Numbered from the stretch's first letter, positions 16,703 to 26,278 are shown. The stretch is 64,000 nt of DNA from an uncultured Clostridia bacterium (GCA_934630975.1 CAKTXH010000002.1:3230-67229); one strand, 5' to 3'. The notes: generated by a model from the letters alone, not told the origin. Made by a program: numbers and translations.

Positions 16703-18079
16703 TTAATTATCCGCGTTCTGCAAGGCGATGCAGCGCTTGAGCCATCTGCCGCGCAGGTAATACACTACGAACATGCCCGAGGTCACAATCCACGTGATCG
16801 GATAGCTGAGCAGCAGCACCTTAAGCTCGTGATGCGCCGAAACAACCACCGTCACCCAGAACACGCGCAGCAGGCAGACGCCCGTGAGCGTCATGATCGT
16901 CGGAATCAGCGAATCGCCCGCGCCGCGCATCGCGCCGGAGAGGATTTCAATGAAGATATAGGTGATATAGGTCGGCACAATCAGGCGCACGATGGACAGG
17001 CCAATTTCGATGACCTGCGCGTCGTCGCTGAACAGGCCGAGCAGCGGTTCAGCAACAATCATCAGCACTGCGCTGAGCGCAATCGTCGCCGCCGCGGAAA
17101 TGCCAAGGCAAACGTTGATGCTCTTTTTCATGCGGTCATAGAGCCGCGCGCCGAAATTCTGGCCGACAAAGGTGGTAATCGCAACGCCGAACGCGTTGAT
17201 GACCATCCAGTACATGCCGTCCACCTTGCCGTAAGCGGTGTACGCCGCCATAACGTCCGTGCCAAAGCCGTTGACGCTCGCCTGAATGATGATGTTGGAG
17301 AGCGAATACATCACGGACTGCAAACCGGCGGGCAGGCCGATACGGACAATCCGCGCCAGCATATCGCCGTAGAAACGGATTTTTTTGAGCTGCACACGAT
17401 AGACCTGCGGCGAACGGCACAGCGTCACCATGACCAGCACGGCGCTGACCACCTGGCTGAGCACCGTCGCCGCCGCCGCGCCCGCAACGCCCAGATTAAG
17501 GCCGATGACCAGCACGACGTCCAGCACGATATTCGTCATGGTTGCGCTGATCAGGAAGAACAGTGGCCGTCTGGAATCGCCGACCGCGCGCAGGATGCCC
17601 GAGCCGATGTTGTAAATCAGCGAGGGAATCATGCCCAGAAAATAGATGTTGATGTAGGTCACCGCATGGGTCAGCACGTCCTCCGGCGTGCCCATCATCA
17701 CGAGCACGGTTTTGCTGAAACAGATTCCCAGCACCGTCAGCGCCGCGCCGCTGGCCAACGCAAGCGCCATCGTCGTGTGCACCGCGCGGGAAACGTCGTC
17801 CGGCCTGCGCGCGCCGAAGAACTGCGAAATGATGACCGACGCGCCGGAGGACAGGCCGACAAAGAAGCCGACCAGCAGGTTAATCAACGTGCCCGTCGTG
17901 CCGCCGACCGCTGCCAGCGCCTCTTTGCCGACAAATTTGCCGACGATAATGGCGTCCGCCGTATTATAGAGCTGCTGAAAAAACGTGCCCAGCACAATCG
18001 GGAAGAAGAACAGCAGAAGCTGTTTCCAGATCACGCCCTCGGTGATGGCGTTTTGCAAAGCTTTCTTTTCTTTGGCCAT
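16703..18079 (-). CDS. MATE family efflux/flippase transporter
   Basis: A 458-residue membrane protein with twelve predicted helices of the MATE (MOP superfamily) type, exporting drugs or metabolites with proton or sodium exchange. The N-terminal half has the usual GKFVGKEALAAVGGTTGTL and the second half GKVDGMYWMVINAFGVAITT, both typical. It follows the glycan genes by 46 bases on the same strand and could be either the last gene of that operon or an unrelated exporter. Because Wzx flippases belong to the same superfamily, a glycan role is possible but unsupported. Confidence 0.87.
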   Translation of the reverse strand: MAKEKKALQNAITEGVIWKQLLLFFFPIVLGTFFQQLYNTADAIIVGKFVGKEALAAVGGTTGTLINLLVGFFVGLSSGASVIISQFFGARRPDDVSRAVHTTMALALASGAALTVLGICFSKTVLVMMGTPEDVLTHAVTYINIYFLGMIPSLIYNIGSGILRAVGDSRRPLFFLISATMTNIVLDVVLVIGLNLGVAGAAAATVLSQVVSAVLVMVTLCRSPQVYRVQLKKIRFYGDMLARIVRIGLPAGLQSVMYSLSNIIIQASVNGFGTDVMAAYTAYGKVDGMYWMVINAFGVAITTFVGQNFGARLYDRMKKSINVCLGISAAATIALSAVLMIVAEPLLGLFSDDAQVIEIGLSIVRLIVPTYITYIFIEILSGAMRGAGDSLIPTIMTLTGVCLLRVFWVTVVVSAHHELKVLLLSYPITWIVTSGMFVVYYLRGRWLKRCIALQNADN

Positions 18080-18125
18080 ACGCTTTCCTCAATCCGAAAT
18101 GTATTTGTTCAGACCGTCGGTCGGT

Positions 18126-19322
18126 TTATTTTGAAATCAGGTTTTTCATTCGCCGTATCGCGCCGAGAGGCAAATGCGCTATGCGTTTTGCCGTCCGCTC
18201 GATCACGCCCGGGCCGCGAAGCAGCTTCATCACCTGCTCGCTTTCAAAGCCGTGCGCCTGATATCGCTTAAAAAATGCCGTTCGCTTGGCGTGCGGTTCA
18301 GCTGACCGCACAAGGCTCGGATTCACGCGCGTCATGCTCTCCATATTCTGAAGGGCAAAACGGTTCATCTGCGTTCCGACAGCTTCAAGCGCCTGCCGCC
18401 CCTTCTGCGTATTGGCCATCACAAGCGAAAGCCCGGTATCGTCGTCCCGCTCGGGGCAGATTGTCTCCGCACCCCACAGGTCGGCCAATGTGATATCCGC
18501 CGCATGCCGCTTTCCGCGAAGCTGATCGCAGTCATGGCAGGACGGACGCAGATACAGATTTTGCAGAAAGCCGTACAGATACGGATCGGTCGTCTGCGTG
18601 CCCGTGTGCTCTTCGCCGTTTTCAAACGTCGCAACGACGGAAAAATTCTTCCAGCCAAGGCGCTTATCGCGGAACGCATAGGTGCAAACGCGGCTTCCCC
18701 GTTTCTTTTCCAGCTCCGCCAGATAGGACGCAAACACCCCCGGCGAAGGCACGCCGTGGCAGACAAAATCCACCGTCAGCAGCTTATCCGCCTTCACATT
18801 GCCCAGCGCCGCCATCAGTCCATTGATCTGGCAGGGCGTGCCGGAAAACAGCACCGGGATATCCCGTTTAAGCAGCGAAACCGCGTTGCCGATTGCGTCC
18901 GCCGCATCGCTCTGCACATATTTGGAGCCGCGCATGCCGGAAAGCTCGTTTTCATCAAACGCGCCGACATGCTCAACGCGCAGCGTCTCGTCAAACGCCG
19001 CGCCGAACGCCACGCCGCCCTGCCGAATGACCTCGCGCGCAAGCAGCGTAAACACGCCGCCGGAGGACGACTGCCCCCGCAGCGCTTCATCCTTCGCCTG
19101 CGCGCCGAACAGATGCGCGTGACGCTCCGGCATTTCCCGCCCGGCCGGGCAGCGCTTCTCGCACAAATCGCAGGAAATGCACGTTTCGCCGTCCACTTTC
19201 GGATAAAGAAAACCTTCCGCATCCGGCTGCATGGTAATCGCCTGCTTCGGACAAATGCTCACGCAAGCGCCGCAGCCCGTACATTCCGCCGGGTTCTTTC
19301 GTACCGTCTGCCTCATGCTCAT
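18126..19322 (-). CDS. F420H2 dehydrogenase beta subunit-like iron-sulfur protein
   Basis: A 398-residue protein with two N-terminal ferredoxin clusters (CTGCGACVSICPKQAI and CISCDLCEKRCPAG), followed by a coenzyme F420 hydrogenase/dehydrogenase beta subunit-type domain (about 75-360). Such proteins recur in exopolysaccharide clusters beside pyruvyl transferases, where their redox substrate is unknown. The start overlaps the pyruvyl transferase stop (ATGA) so the pair is coupled. Clostridia do not make F420 as a rule, so FAD or another flavin is likelier; that is inference. Confidence 0.88.
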   Translation of the reverse strand: MSMRQTVRKNPAECTGCGACVSICPKQAITMQPDAEGFLYPKVDGETCISCDLCEKRCPAGREMPERHAHLFGAQAKDEALRGQSSSGGVFTLLAREVIRQGGVAFGAAFDETLRVEHVGAFDENELSGMRGSKYVQSDAADAIGNAVSLLKRDIPVLFSGTPCQINGLMAALGNVKADKLLTVDFVCHGVPSPGVFASYLAELEKKRGSRVCTYAFRDKRLGWKNFSVVATFENGEEHTGTQTTDPYLYGFLQNLYLRPSCHDCDQLRGKRHAADITLADLWGAETICPERDDDTGLSLVMANTQKGRQALEAVGTQMNRFALQNMESMTRVNPSLVRSAEPHAKRTAFFKRYQAHGFESEQVMKLLRGPGVIERTAKRIAHLPLGAIRRMKNLISK

Positions 19323-20485
19323 TTTCCTCTCGCCAAATTCAAAACGGCGTCCAGCGTTTCATCCTGCCCCGCCATGTACGACGGCATCCGCGTTTGAAGC
19401 TGCTTTCGTTCCGCATCGGCCCGCTTCATCATCGCGTCATATGCCGCAATCAGTTCGGCCTCGCCGGAAAGTTCCTGCGCGGGGATCAAATGGCCCTCTT
19501 CCGAGCCGAACAAATCGCGCGCAATGCCACGCGCCTTGACCGAATAGCCGATCACCAGCGTCGGCACAAACGTCGAATAGGCCGCCACGGAAACATGCGT
19601 TCTGGCCGTGACCAGCCCGCTGAGCCGCTTGACATAACCCTTATACTGCATCGCGCCAAGCTGAGACGACAGCAGGAACACGCGCGGTTCATCCGCAAAA
19701 TGCGCCTTGATTTCGGAAAGCGCGTCCATGTCGTTATCATGCGCCCATGTGACGTGCGGAATCAGCGCTACGGCGTTTTCGCTCGTCCGCAGGATATGGC
19801 GAACCAGCGCGACGAACGCGTTCAGCGCCGCGTTTCTGTCCTTCGCGTTGTTCAGCACGAGCGGGCTTACATTCAGACCAACGGTCTGTTTTTCTCTCCA
19901 GCCTGCCGGAAGCGGCAGTTCTTCGGCTCGCAGGGTAAAGGCCGGGTCGCACCACGTCCGCACGGTCAGCCCTGCGTCGCGCATCGCCTGCGCCGTGATG
20001 GATTCGCGCGCGACAATCAGGTCATACGCCTTCAAATCCGCCAGACACTCGCCTTCGAGCAGTTCCGGGTTGACCGAGCAGCCCCACAGCACAAGCGGTT
20101 TGCCCGCCTGGTGCAGCCTACCGTTGATAACCCGGGTATGCTCCTGCCTCCCATAGCAATACGTATCGCCGCCGATAGAAAGGCAGACGTCCGCCCGCTT
20201 TCCCTCGCGGATCACCGGCAGATACCTGCGCGCAACCTCATGTTCGCGCGGCATGCCCAGCCGAAAACCGACCGAGTTGATCAGCCTGCTGACGCTGTAC
20301 GGCGAAATCCGCTCGTCCACAACCTTTTCAATATCCGGCAGATTCAGCTTTCGATCCACATCGGCCTGACCCGATGCAAGCACCGCCTGCGCCCCTTTTT
20401 GCGCAAACAGCGCGGAGGTCGAGCGCACAATCGCTTCGCAGCCGCGGTTTTCACAGCCGGAATGGTTATACAGCAGCACCCTCAT
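19319..20485 (-). CDS. Polysaccharide pyruvyl transferase family protein
   Basis: A 388-residue member of the CsaB/WcaK family that adds pyruvate ketal to sugars of surface polysaccharide. It shows MRVLLYNHSGCENRGCEA at the N-terminus, and a C-terminal VTARTHVSVAAYS stretch with conserved His/Arg. ATG 20485 is chosen because GGGGGATTCGGCG precedes it and it forms the ATGA overlap with the glycosyltransferase stop at 20482; ATG 20500 is the alternative. Its neighbours are four glycosyltransferases and an F420-type protein, which supports a glycan-modification role. Confidence 0.87.
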   Translation of the reverse strand: MRVLLYNHSGCENRGCEAIVRSTSALFAQKGAQAVLASGQADVDRKLNLPDIEKVVDERISPYSVSRLINSVGFRLGMPREHEVARRYLPVIREGKRADVCLSIGGDTYCYGRQEHTRVINGRLHQAGKPLVLWGCSVNPELLEGECLADLKAYDLIVARESITAQAMRDAGLTVRTWCDPAFTLRAEELPLPAGWREKQTVGLNVSPLVLNNAKDRNAALNAFVALVRHILRTSENAVALIPHVTWAHDNDMDALSEIKAHFADEPRVFLLSSQLGAMQYKGYVKRLSGLVTARTHVSVAAYSTFVPTLVIGYSVKARGIARDLFGSEEGHLIPAQELSGEAELIAAYDAMMKRADAERKQLQTRMPSYMAGQDETLDAVLNLARGK

Positions 20486-21465
20486 CGCCGAATCCCCCAT
20501 TTCTTTTTCGTCAGTTTTTCACGCACGCGCAGCAAAACGTAAAGCTGCGGGAAATAGCCATTGACCACGGCGCGATAAACCCGCAAATCCCACTGGGGAA
20601 TCCGCTCCTCCTTCACGCCGTCGAGCACAAGAGGCCGAATGTGCGCGTTAAAGCGCTTCATGCAGGCCATGATGCCGGTTTCCTTTTCATCCACCCACAC
20701 GCAGCTTTGCAAAAAATCGCGGAAATACAGTTCTTTCACGCCTTCGCGAACCAGAATCGCGCTCATGCTTTTGAGCATCGGCTGATGCGCCTCGCTGTAA
20801 AGCCCCATGTTGGCCATCGCGGAACTGCTGTGCACACGGTAGACATACGTTCGATCCGGGATATGCGCGATGCTCTTGGCGCGCAGGTACAGCTGCAAAT
20901 TGAGCAGCGCATCCTCGCCGATGCGCACGCTTTCATCCAGCCGCAGCCCATCCTCGAACAATTCGCGCACGTACAGTTTGTTCCATAAGTTGTTATAAAT
21001 GCAGTGCATATGGATGATCTCGCGAACGATTTCCGAGGGCTGGGGCACGACCGGCTCGATTTCCACCGGGATTCGGCAGCCTTTTTCCACATCAAAAAGC
21101 GTGTGGTTGGCCGACGTAATCTGCGCGCCGGTGCGCATGGCCGCCTGATACAGAATCGACAGCGAGTTCTCCTCCAACACATCGTCCGCATCCATAAACG
21201 CGATATAGCGCCCCGCCGCCATCGAAATGCCCCGGTTGCGCGCCGCGGAAACGCCTTCGTTGTGCACATGCACCACCTTTGCGCGGCTTTCCGTTCGGGC
21301 AAACGCATCGAGAATCGCCCCGGTGGAATCCGTCGAACCATCGTCGATAAAAATCATTTCGATATTCGGCGTGCGCTGCGCCTTCAGGCTCTCCAGACAG
21401 ATATTCAAATAGCGGTTGGCGTTATAGCACGGCACAATCACGCTGATGTCGCAGACCTCGGACAC
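20482..21465 (-). CDS. GT2 family glycosyltransferase (4th of cluster)
   Basis: A GT-A fold inverting transferase of 327 residues. The nucleotide-sugar motifs are ISVIVPCYNANRYL near residue 7, the acidic IDDGSTDSTG, and the metal-binding DADDV (about 95). The C-terminal 120 residues are helical and basic, with the LRVREKLTKKKWG tail suggesting membrane association. It lies 15 bases downstream of the previous transferase on the same strand and is coupled to the pyruvyl transferase. The donor sugar cannot be inferred. Confidence 0.9.
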   Translation of the reverse strand: MSEVCDISVIVPCYNANRYLNICLESLKAQRTPNIEMIFIDDGSTDSTGAILDAFARTESRAKVVHVHNEGVSAARNRGISMAAGRYIAFMDADDVLEENSLSILYQAAMRTGAQITSANHTLFDVEKGCRIPVEIEPVVPQPSEIVREIIHMHCIYNNLWNKLYVRELFEDGLRLDESVRIGEDALLNLQLYLRAKSIAHIPDRTYVYRVHSSSAMANMGLYSEAHQPMLKSMSAILVREGVKELYFRDFLQSCVWVDEKETGIMACMKRFNAHIRPLVLDGVKEERIPQWDLRVYRAVVNGYFPQLYVLLRVREKLTKKKWGIRR

Positions 21466-21480
21466 AAGAAACCCCTCCCG

Positions 21481-22401
21481 TTACGGCAGAAAATAGGATA
21501 AGCGCGGGCAGACCCGCAGCGCGATATCATAGACCTTGTGTTTCGCGCTCAGCTCGGAAAAATGCACACCGTCCGTCACGCGGGAGACAATCTCCCGGCT
21601 GAACGCGGCAGCCGCCTTCCCGCGCCCGCAATCGTTGCGGAGTGTGCGGAGATAAATGTCGATATGCGCGCGGAAAAGCGCCGTTTGCAGGCCGTTCTTC
21701 CGAATAAAATGCGTAATGCCGTCAAGCATCGGCTTGGCGCTTTCATAAACATGCCCGCTTGCGCGCGTCATGGCGGAATCGCCGCCCAAATCATAGCGAT
21801 AGACCGATTGGCGCGTCATTTTCCAGCCGCGCGCGGCGTGAAACGCGTCGAGATTGAAGAGCACATCCTCGCCAACCTTCACGCCCGGCGGCACGCAAAG
21901 CCCTTTCTCTCGAATCAGCGACGCGCGATAGAGCTTGGCGCACATGGAGTTGAGCGTGCTGTCCGTGCGGACAAGGCTTTCCAGAATCGTCTGCCGATCT
22001 CCTTCCGCACAGGCGAGCTGCTCCTCGCGCCCGCCTTCGTCGGTGTAGCGAATCGTATACGCGCCGCAGAGGATATCCGCCCCGCCGTCGTCCAGCGCAA
22101 GCAGGGTTGCCAGCGCATCCGGCGGCAGAACGTCGTCCGCATCCACAAACGCCAGCCATTCTCCTCGCGCCGCCGCTATGCCCGCGTTTCGCGCGCAGGA
22201 TACGCCGCCGTTTTTCTGGTGAATCACGCGAATCCGTGCGTCCGTCTGCGCAAGCGCGTCAAGCGCCGCGCCCGTTCCGTCCGCCGACCCGTCGTCAACC
22301 GCAATCAGCTCCCAATCCTCCACGGTCTGCGCCCGTATGCACTCGACCGTGCGAGAGAGAGAGGCCTCGCAGTTATAGCACGGCATCACAATGGATATCA
22401 T
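21481..22401 (-). CDS. GT2 family glycosyltransferase (3rd of cluster)
   Basis: A 306-residue GT2 enzyme with MISIVMPCYNCEASL at the start, AVDDGSADGTG and the DADDV metal motif. I place the start at ATG 22401 because it overlaps the upstream stop (ATGA). Longer upstream frames belong to the neighbouring transferase. It is a paralogue of the genes on either side: NGGVSCARN and VDADDV recur in all four. Its role is addition of one sugar to a surface glycan; acceptor and donor are unknown. Confidence 0.9.
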   Translation of the reverse strand: MISIVMPCYNCEASLSRTVECIRAQTVEDWELIAVDDGSADGTGAALDALAQTDARIRVIHQKNGGVSCARNAGIAAARGEWLAFVDADDVLPPDALATLLALDDGGADILCGAYTIRYTDEGGREEQLACAEGDRQTILESLVRTDSTLNSMCAKLYRASLIREKGLCVPPGVKVGEDVLFNLDAFHAARGWKMTRQSVYRYDLGGDSAMTRASGHVYESAKPMLDGITHFIRKNGLQTALFRAHIDIYLRTLRNDCGRGKAAAAFSREIVSRVTDGVHFSELSAKHKVYDIALRVCPRLSYFLP

Positions 22402-23420
22402 TGCGGTTTCTCCCTTTCCGCGCGCAAAGCAAACGCCGCCTCGCCGCCTTTTCTTCGGATAATCTGGCAAAAAGCGATCAACGGATAGACCGCCGGATAA
22501 CCGCCTTTTTTGCAAAGCGCCCACACAAAGCGCCCGTAACACGTCATTTGACTGTGGTTCAAACCGTCAAGCGCCAGATACTGCCTGACTTTTTCGTTGA
22601 ACTGCCGCATCACGCCGCCAATCCCGCCATCTTTATACAGCCGAAGGACGAAACTGTTCAGCAGCGGCGCATAATACCGTTCTAATTCGCCGCGCCGCCT
22701 GAGCATATCCCGCATGGCGGCCAGCCACGGCTCATGCGCTTCCCATTCGCCAGCCAAACGGCTTCCCGTCGCGGATTGGCTATGAATCCGATAGCGGTAC
22801 GCAATGCGATGCACATACGCGATATCCCGCGCACAAAGCACCGCTTCCAGATTGAACAGCGCATCCTCCGCCATTTTCAGCCCGGAAACCAGCCGAATCT
22901 GCTCGCGTTCAATCATTTCGCGGCGAATCAGCTTGCCGCACATGATGTTCAGCACGCAGTCGCCCTCGATCAATCGAAGCGCGGCCGCATGCTTTTTTTG
23001 TTCGCTTTTCCCTTTATACCAGCGGTTTTCCGGCCAAACGGGCCGCGCCCGCCCGGCCTCGTCAAACGTTTCATGCGGGCAGACCACCATATCCACGTTC
23101 TCCGCCGCGCCGGAAAGCAGGGTTTCAAACGCATCCGGCGGCAGCAAATCGTCGCCATCCACAAACGTGATCCATTCGCCCCGCGCATGCGCAAGGCCGA
23201 GGTTGCGCGCCGCGCTGACGCCCTGATTTTCCTGCGAAAAAACGCGGATGCGCGCGTCCCGTTCGGCATAGCGCCGCGCAATTGCCAGCGAATCATCCCG
23301 CGAGCCGTCATCCACAAAGATTACTTCAAAATCCCGCATGCTCTGACTGAGCAAAGCATCTAGACAGGCGCTTAAATAAGCTTCCGCGTTATAACACGGC
23401 AGAATGACGCTGATTTTCAC
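22398..23420 (-). CDS. GT2 family glycosyltransferase (2nd of cluster)
   Basis: A 340-residue transferase starting at a GTG (23420) that overlaps the upstream gene's stop (GTGA) and stands behind GGGAGGCGCAGGC. Motifs are ISVILPCYNAEAYL, FVDDGSRDDSL and the metal-binding DGDDL at about residue 97. The longer frame to 23975 adds unrelated arginine-rich sequence from the shadow of the previous gene. Relative to the third transferase it carries a distinctive C-terminal extension containing LCKKGGYPAVYPLIAFC. Confidence 0.88.
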   Translation of the reverse strand: MKISVILPCYNAEAYLSACLDALLSQSMRDFEVIFVDDGSRDDSLAIARRYAERDARIRVFSQENQGVSAARNLGLAHARGEWITFVDGDDLLPPDAFETLLSGAAENVDMVVCPHETFDEAGRARPVWPENRWYKGKSEQKKHAAALRLIEGDCVLNIMCGKLIRREMIEREQIRLVSGLKMAEDALFNLEAVLCARDIAYVHRIAYRYRIHSQSATGSRLAGEWEAHEPWLAAMRDMLRRRGELERYYAPLLNSFVLRLYKDGGIGGVMRQFNEKVRQYLALDGLNHSQMTCYGRFVWALCKKGGYPAVYPLIAFCQIIRRKGGEAAFALRAEREKPQ

Positions 23421-24460
23421 GCCTGCGCCTCCCGCCCTTGCACGAGCGCCGCCGCGCCGTGCACGTCGCCGCGCAGCCATCGGGCGGCAAACAGACGCGC
23501 GCGAACCTGCGTGCGGACGCCCTTCCCCGTTTTCAGCGTATACATCGCCAGCGGGCGAACACCCATCAGCGCGCGCAGCAGGCCGCGCAGCGTTTCGTTC
23601 TGCGCCGTTTCCCGCATCGCCTCTTCCACATCCGCCGCGCTCGGGTCGAGCCGAATTCCCTTGCAGATCAATTTGTCGTAGCAAAGCACGGGCAGCACGT
23701 CGGAAAGCTCCTTTTCCCGGCCGCATGCGCGCACGTACTCGGTCAGCCGAACGCTCAGGTTGATAAGACGACGGCAGAGTTTCGGCTTTCGCATGCCCAT
23801 CAGCGAATCGCCGCGCTGCAAATAATTGACGTAGGGCTTTGAAAGCGCGGCCAGCGTATGCACATGCATCAGGTACATCGCCGAAAACAGCGTATCCTCG
23901 GCAAAAATTTCGTCGTTCGGCGCATACCGAAGATGATTCTGTTCGATGATATCGCGCCGGTACAGGCGGCACCACGCCTCCTGCCCGTGCACATAGGGCA
24001 TCCAGTAGCGATAAAAATAATCAGCCAGGCCCATTTGATCAAGATCCAGCGTCTCGTCCTTCATCGGCAGATACGCGCCCTGCGGCCCGTCTTGGGTTAC
24101 AAGGCGGTAATTGTAAATCACCAGTTCCGCGCCCGCGCGCTCTGCCGCGGCCACCGCATCCGCCAGCATCGTCGGTTCAACGGTATCATCCGAATCGACA
24201 AACGCGACGTATTCTCCCCGTGCGATATCCAGCCCCGCGTTCCGCGCTGAAGAGAGGCCGCCGTTCGCCTTGTGCACCTGACGGATGCGCGCGTCCCTCG
24301 CGGCGTATTCCGCCATGATGCGCGGGCAATCGTCCTTCGTGCCGTCATCCACCAGAATCAGCTCGAAATCCTCAAAGGTCTGCGCGAGAATACTGTCCAG
24401 GCACCCCGGCAGATAGGCTTCCACCTGATAAACCGGCACAATCACGCTGACGCGGCACAT
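23417..24460 (-). CDS. GT2 family glycosyltransferase (1st of cluster)
   Basis: First gene of the glycan operon, 347 residues. Motifs: VSVIVPVYQVEAYLPGC near the N-terminus, LVDDGTKDDC and the metal-binding DSDDT. The start at ATG 24460 has GGAGGAAAAGCGT upstream; an in-frame GTG 15 bases further is less likely. The promoter at 24495-24523 serves this gene. The C-terminal third differs from the other three and has a basic tail (RTQVRARLFAARW), suggesting membrane docking. It probably adds the first variable sugar, which is inference. Confidence 0.9.
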   Translation of the reverse strand: MCRVSVIVPVYQVEAYLPGCLDSILAQTFEDFELILVDDGTKDDCPRIMAEYAARDARIRQVHKANGGLSSARNAGLDIARGEYVAFVDSDDTVEPTMLADAVAAAERAGAELVIYNYRLVTQDGPQGAYLPMKDETLDLDQMGLADYFYRYWMPYVHGQEAWCRLYRRDIIEQNHLRYAPNDEIFAEDTLFSAMYLMHVHTLAALSKPYVNYLQRGDSLMGMRKPKLCRRLINLSVRLTEYVRACGREKELSDVLPVLCYDKLICKGIRLDPSAADVEEAMRETAQNETLRGLLRALMGVRPLAMYTLKTGKGVRTQVRARLFAARWLRGDVHGAAALVQGREAQA

Positions 24461-24494
24461 ACGCTTTTCCTCCACCCCTGCACGTTATAGAGCC

Positions 24495-24523
24495 ATTATA
24501 CCATAAAACGTATAGGGTTGCTA
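24495..24523 (-). promoter_or_regulatory. Promoter of the glycosyltransferase operon
   Basis: TATAAT (24500-24495 on the minus strand) with TAGCAA 17 bases upstream. The -35 is weak (3 of 6), the -10 perfect. It precedes the ATG by 34 bases. Confidence 0.55.
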
Positions 24524-24555
24524 TCCCCAAATCCAAGCAGACGCTTTTCGCATAG

Positions 24556-24593
24556 AAAAAGCCGTTCCCTTCCTTTTGCGGAAGGAAACGGCC
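24556..24593 (-). terminator. Terminator of the secreted-protein gene at 24.6 kb
   Basis: GCCGTTTCCTTCC pairs with GGAAGGGAACGGC (one G-U pair) on the minus strand, followed by TTTTTC. It lies 17 bases after the stop and separates this gene from the glycan operon. Confidence 0.8.
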
Positions 24594-24609
24594 AAACAAG
24601 CCTGCGTTT

Positions 24610-25116
24610 TCAGCCGACGTCCTGCGCGGACGCACCGCCGAGCACATCCATCGAATCCACCATGTGCTGCACGGCGTCGTTGATTTGCTCTTCGCCCAGT
24701 TTCTGCGGATAAACCGCCTGATAAACCAGCGTGCAATGATCCGCCGATACGAGCACCAGCGCCACGCGCACGGCTTCCTCGCCATCCGGCTCGACGTTGA
24801 GCATCAAGCCCTGCGCCGCGCAGCCGCCGACCGTCTCCAGCGACATGGACTGGATATTGGTCGCGCCCGGCCAATCGCCCGCGACAAGCCCATCCAGCGT
24901 CACATCCGCCTGCGCGTAGCGCAGAAGCTGCACGTAAGCGCCGCCGCTGAGCTGATAGGTCTGAATGAAATCGCCGTCGTCAAAGGCGACGTTCTCCACC
25001 ATCTGCGCATCTTCCGGCAGCTGCACAAGCAGCACCGGCGCATCTTCCTGCTCTGCAAAGGCCATGCCGGTGAGCATCAAAGCCAGCACCGTCAGCCACA
25101 TCAAAATCTTTTTCAT
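24610..25116 (-). CDS. Secreted protein of unknown function
   Basis: A 168-residue protein opening with a signal peptide (MKKILMWLTVLALMLTGMAFAE) cleaved near residue 22. The mature part is acidic and beta-rich, without cysteine pattern or known catalytic motif. I chose ATG 25116 because AAGGAGGATAAC precedes it; the upstream ATG at 25152 would put 12 residues before the signal peptide. It has its own promoter and terminator, so it is a monocistronic unit. No family is recognised. Confidence 0.75.
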   Translation of the reverse strand: MKKILMWLTVLALMLTGMAFAEQEDAPVLLVQLPEDAQMVENVAFDDGDFIQTYQLSGGAYVQLLRYAQADVTLDGLVAGDWPGATNIQSMSLETVGGCAAQGLMLNVEPDGEEAVRVALVLVSADHCTLVYQAVYPQKLGEEQINDAVQHMVDSMDVLGGASAQDVG

Positions 25117-25152
25117 GTTATCCTCCTTGCCCATGCACGGGATTCGCGCCAT

Positions 25153-25181
25153 ATTATAGCATGAAGCCCGCCGTTCGTCAA
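25153..25181 (-). promoter_or_regulatory. Promoter of the secreted-protein gene
   Basis: TTGACG and TATAAT are separated by 17 bases on the minus strand, about 36 bases before the ATG at 25116. Confidence 0.75.
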
Positions 25182-25246
25182 ACCGCTTTTCTTTTTTTGC
25201 CGCCTATGCTATAATTCCATTGATCACCTCACAGGGAGTGTCTTTC

Positions 25247-26278
25247 ATGAAGCATATTCTGCTGATTGCGACCGGCGGCACCATTGCCAGCCGTCCAACG
25301 GAAAACGGGCTTGCGCCCCAGCTGCTTGCGGATGATATTCTGCGCTGCGTGCCCGCGCTCGGCTCGCTGTGCCGCATCGACGCGGTGCAGCCCATGAACA
25401 TTGATTCCACGAACATGGCGCCGGATTGCTGGCTTGCGCTGGCCGATTGTCTGCGCGAGCACTACGACCGATACGACGGCTTTGTCATCACCCACGGCAC
25501 AGATACAATGGCGTATACGGCCTGTGCGCTGTCCTATCTGGCGCAGGGCAGCGGCAAACCGATTGTGCTCACCGGCGCGCAGAAATCCATCTATGTGCAG
25601 GATACGGACGCGCGGCGCAACCTCTACGACGCGTTTGTCGCCGCGCAGGACGAGAGCTTGGCCGGGGTTTACATCGTCTTCGACGGTCGGGTGATCCTCG
25701 GCACACGCGCCCGCAAGACGCGCACCAAGTCGATGAACGCTTTTTCCAGCATTGATTACCCGGATGTGGCGCTTATCCGTGACGGGCGGATTCTGCATTA
25801 CATTCGTCCGCCCAAGCCGCAGACGCCGCCTGTTTTTTACGGCAGGCTGGACGCAAGCGTCTTTGTGCTGCGCCTCATTCCCGGCATGAACCCGGAGGTG
25901 CTGCGCCTGCTGGCCAGCCGGTTTGACGCGCTGGTCATCGAGAGTTTTGGCGTGGGCGGCCTGCCCTGCTACGAACAGGCGGATTTCCTTTCCGCCGCCT
26001 CCGCGTGGAGCAGCGCGGGCAAACCGATTGTCATCACGACGCAGGTGCCGCACGAGGGCAGCGATTTAGCCGTCTATCAGGTCGGCGCACGAGCCGCCGC
26101 CCAGCCAGGCATTTTGCAGGCGTACACGATGACCGTCGAGGCCGTCGTCACCAAGCTGATGTGGATTCTGCCGCAGACGCACGATCTCGAAAAAATCAAA
26201 GCGCTGTTTTATACGCCGATCGCCTGCGATTTGCTGCTCTTTGAAGAACGCGGTCAGGAAATAGACGAATCACGCTGA
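25247..26278 (+). CDS. L-asparaginase (type I)
   Basis: A 343-residue asparaginase or amidase hydrolysing asparagine to aspartate and ammonia. The first catalytic threonine is in ATGGTIAS (residue 12 region), and the second motif is VITHGTDTMAYTA with Thr and Asp of the TDT triad. Both active-site threonines are intact. There is no signal peptide, so it should be the cytosolic AnsA type. I chose ATG 25247 behind AGGGAGTGTCTTTC; the nine-codon extension upstream lacks a ribosome site. A TATAAT box at 25210-25215 probably belongs to its promoter. Confidence 0.92.
   Translation: MKHILLIATGGTIASRPTENGLAPQLLADDILRCVPALGSLCRIDAVQPMNIDSTNMAPDCWLALADCLREHYDRYDGFVITHGTDTMAYTACALSYLAQGSGKPIVLTGAQKSIYVQDTDARRNLYDAFVAAQDESLAGVYIVFDGRVILGTRARKTRTKSMNAFSSIDYPDVALIRDGRILHYIRPPKPQTPPVFYGRLDASVFVLRLIPGMNPEVLRLLASRFDALVIESFGVGGLPCYEQADFLSAASAWSSAGKPIVITTQVPHEGSDLAVYQVGARAAAQPGILQAYTMTVEAVVTKLMWILPQTHDLEKIKALFYTPIACDLLLFEERGQEIDESR

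Noticed and set aside
22402..23975. Long extensions of the second and third glycosyltransferase frames
   Set aside because: They overlap neighbouring transferases in other frames; ATGA/GTGA junctions define the true starts.
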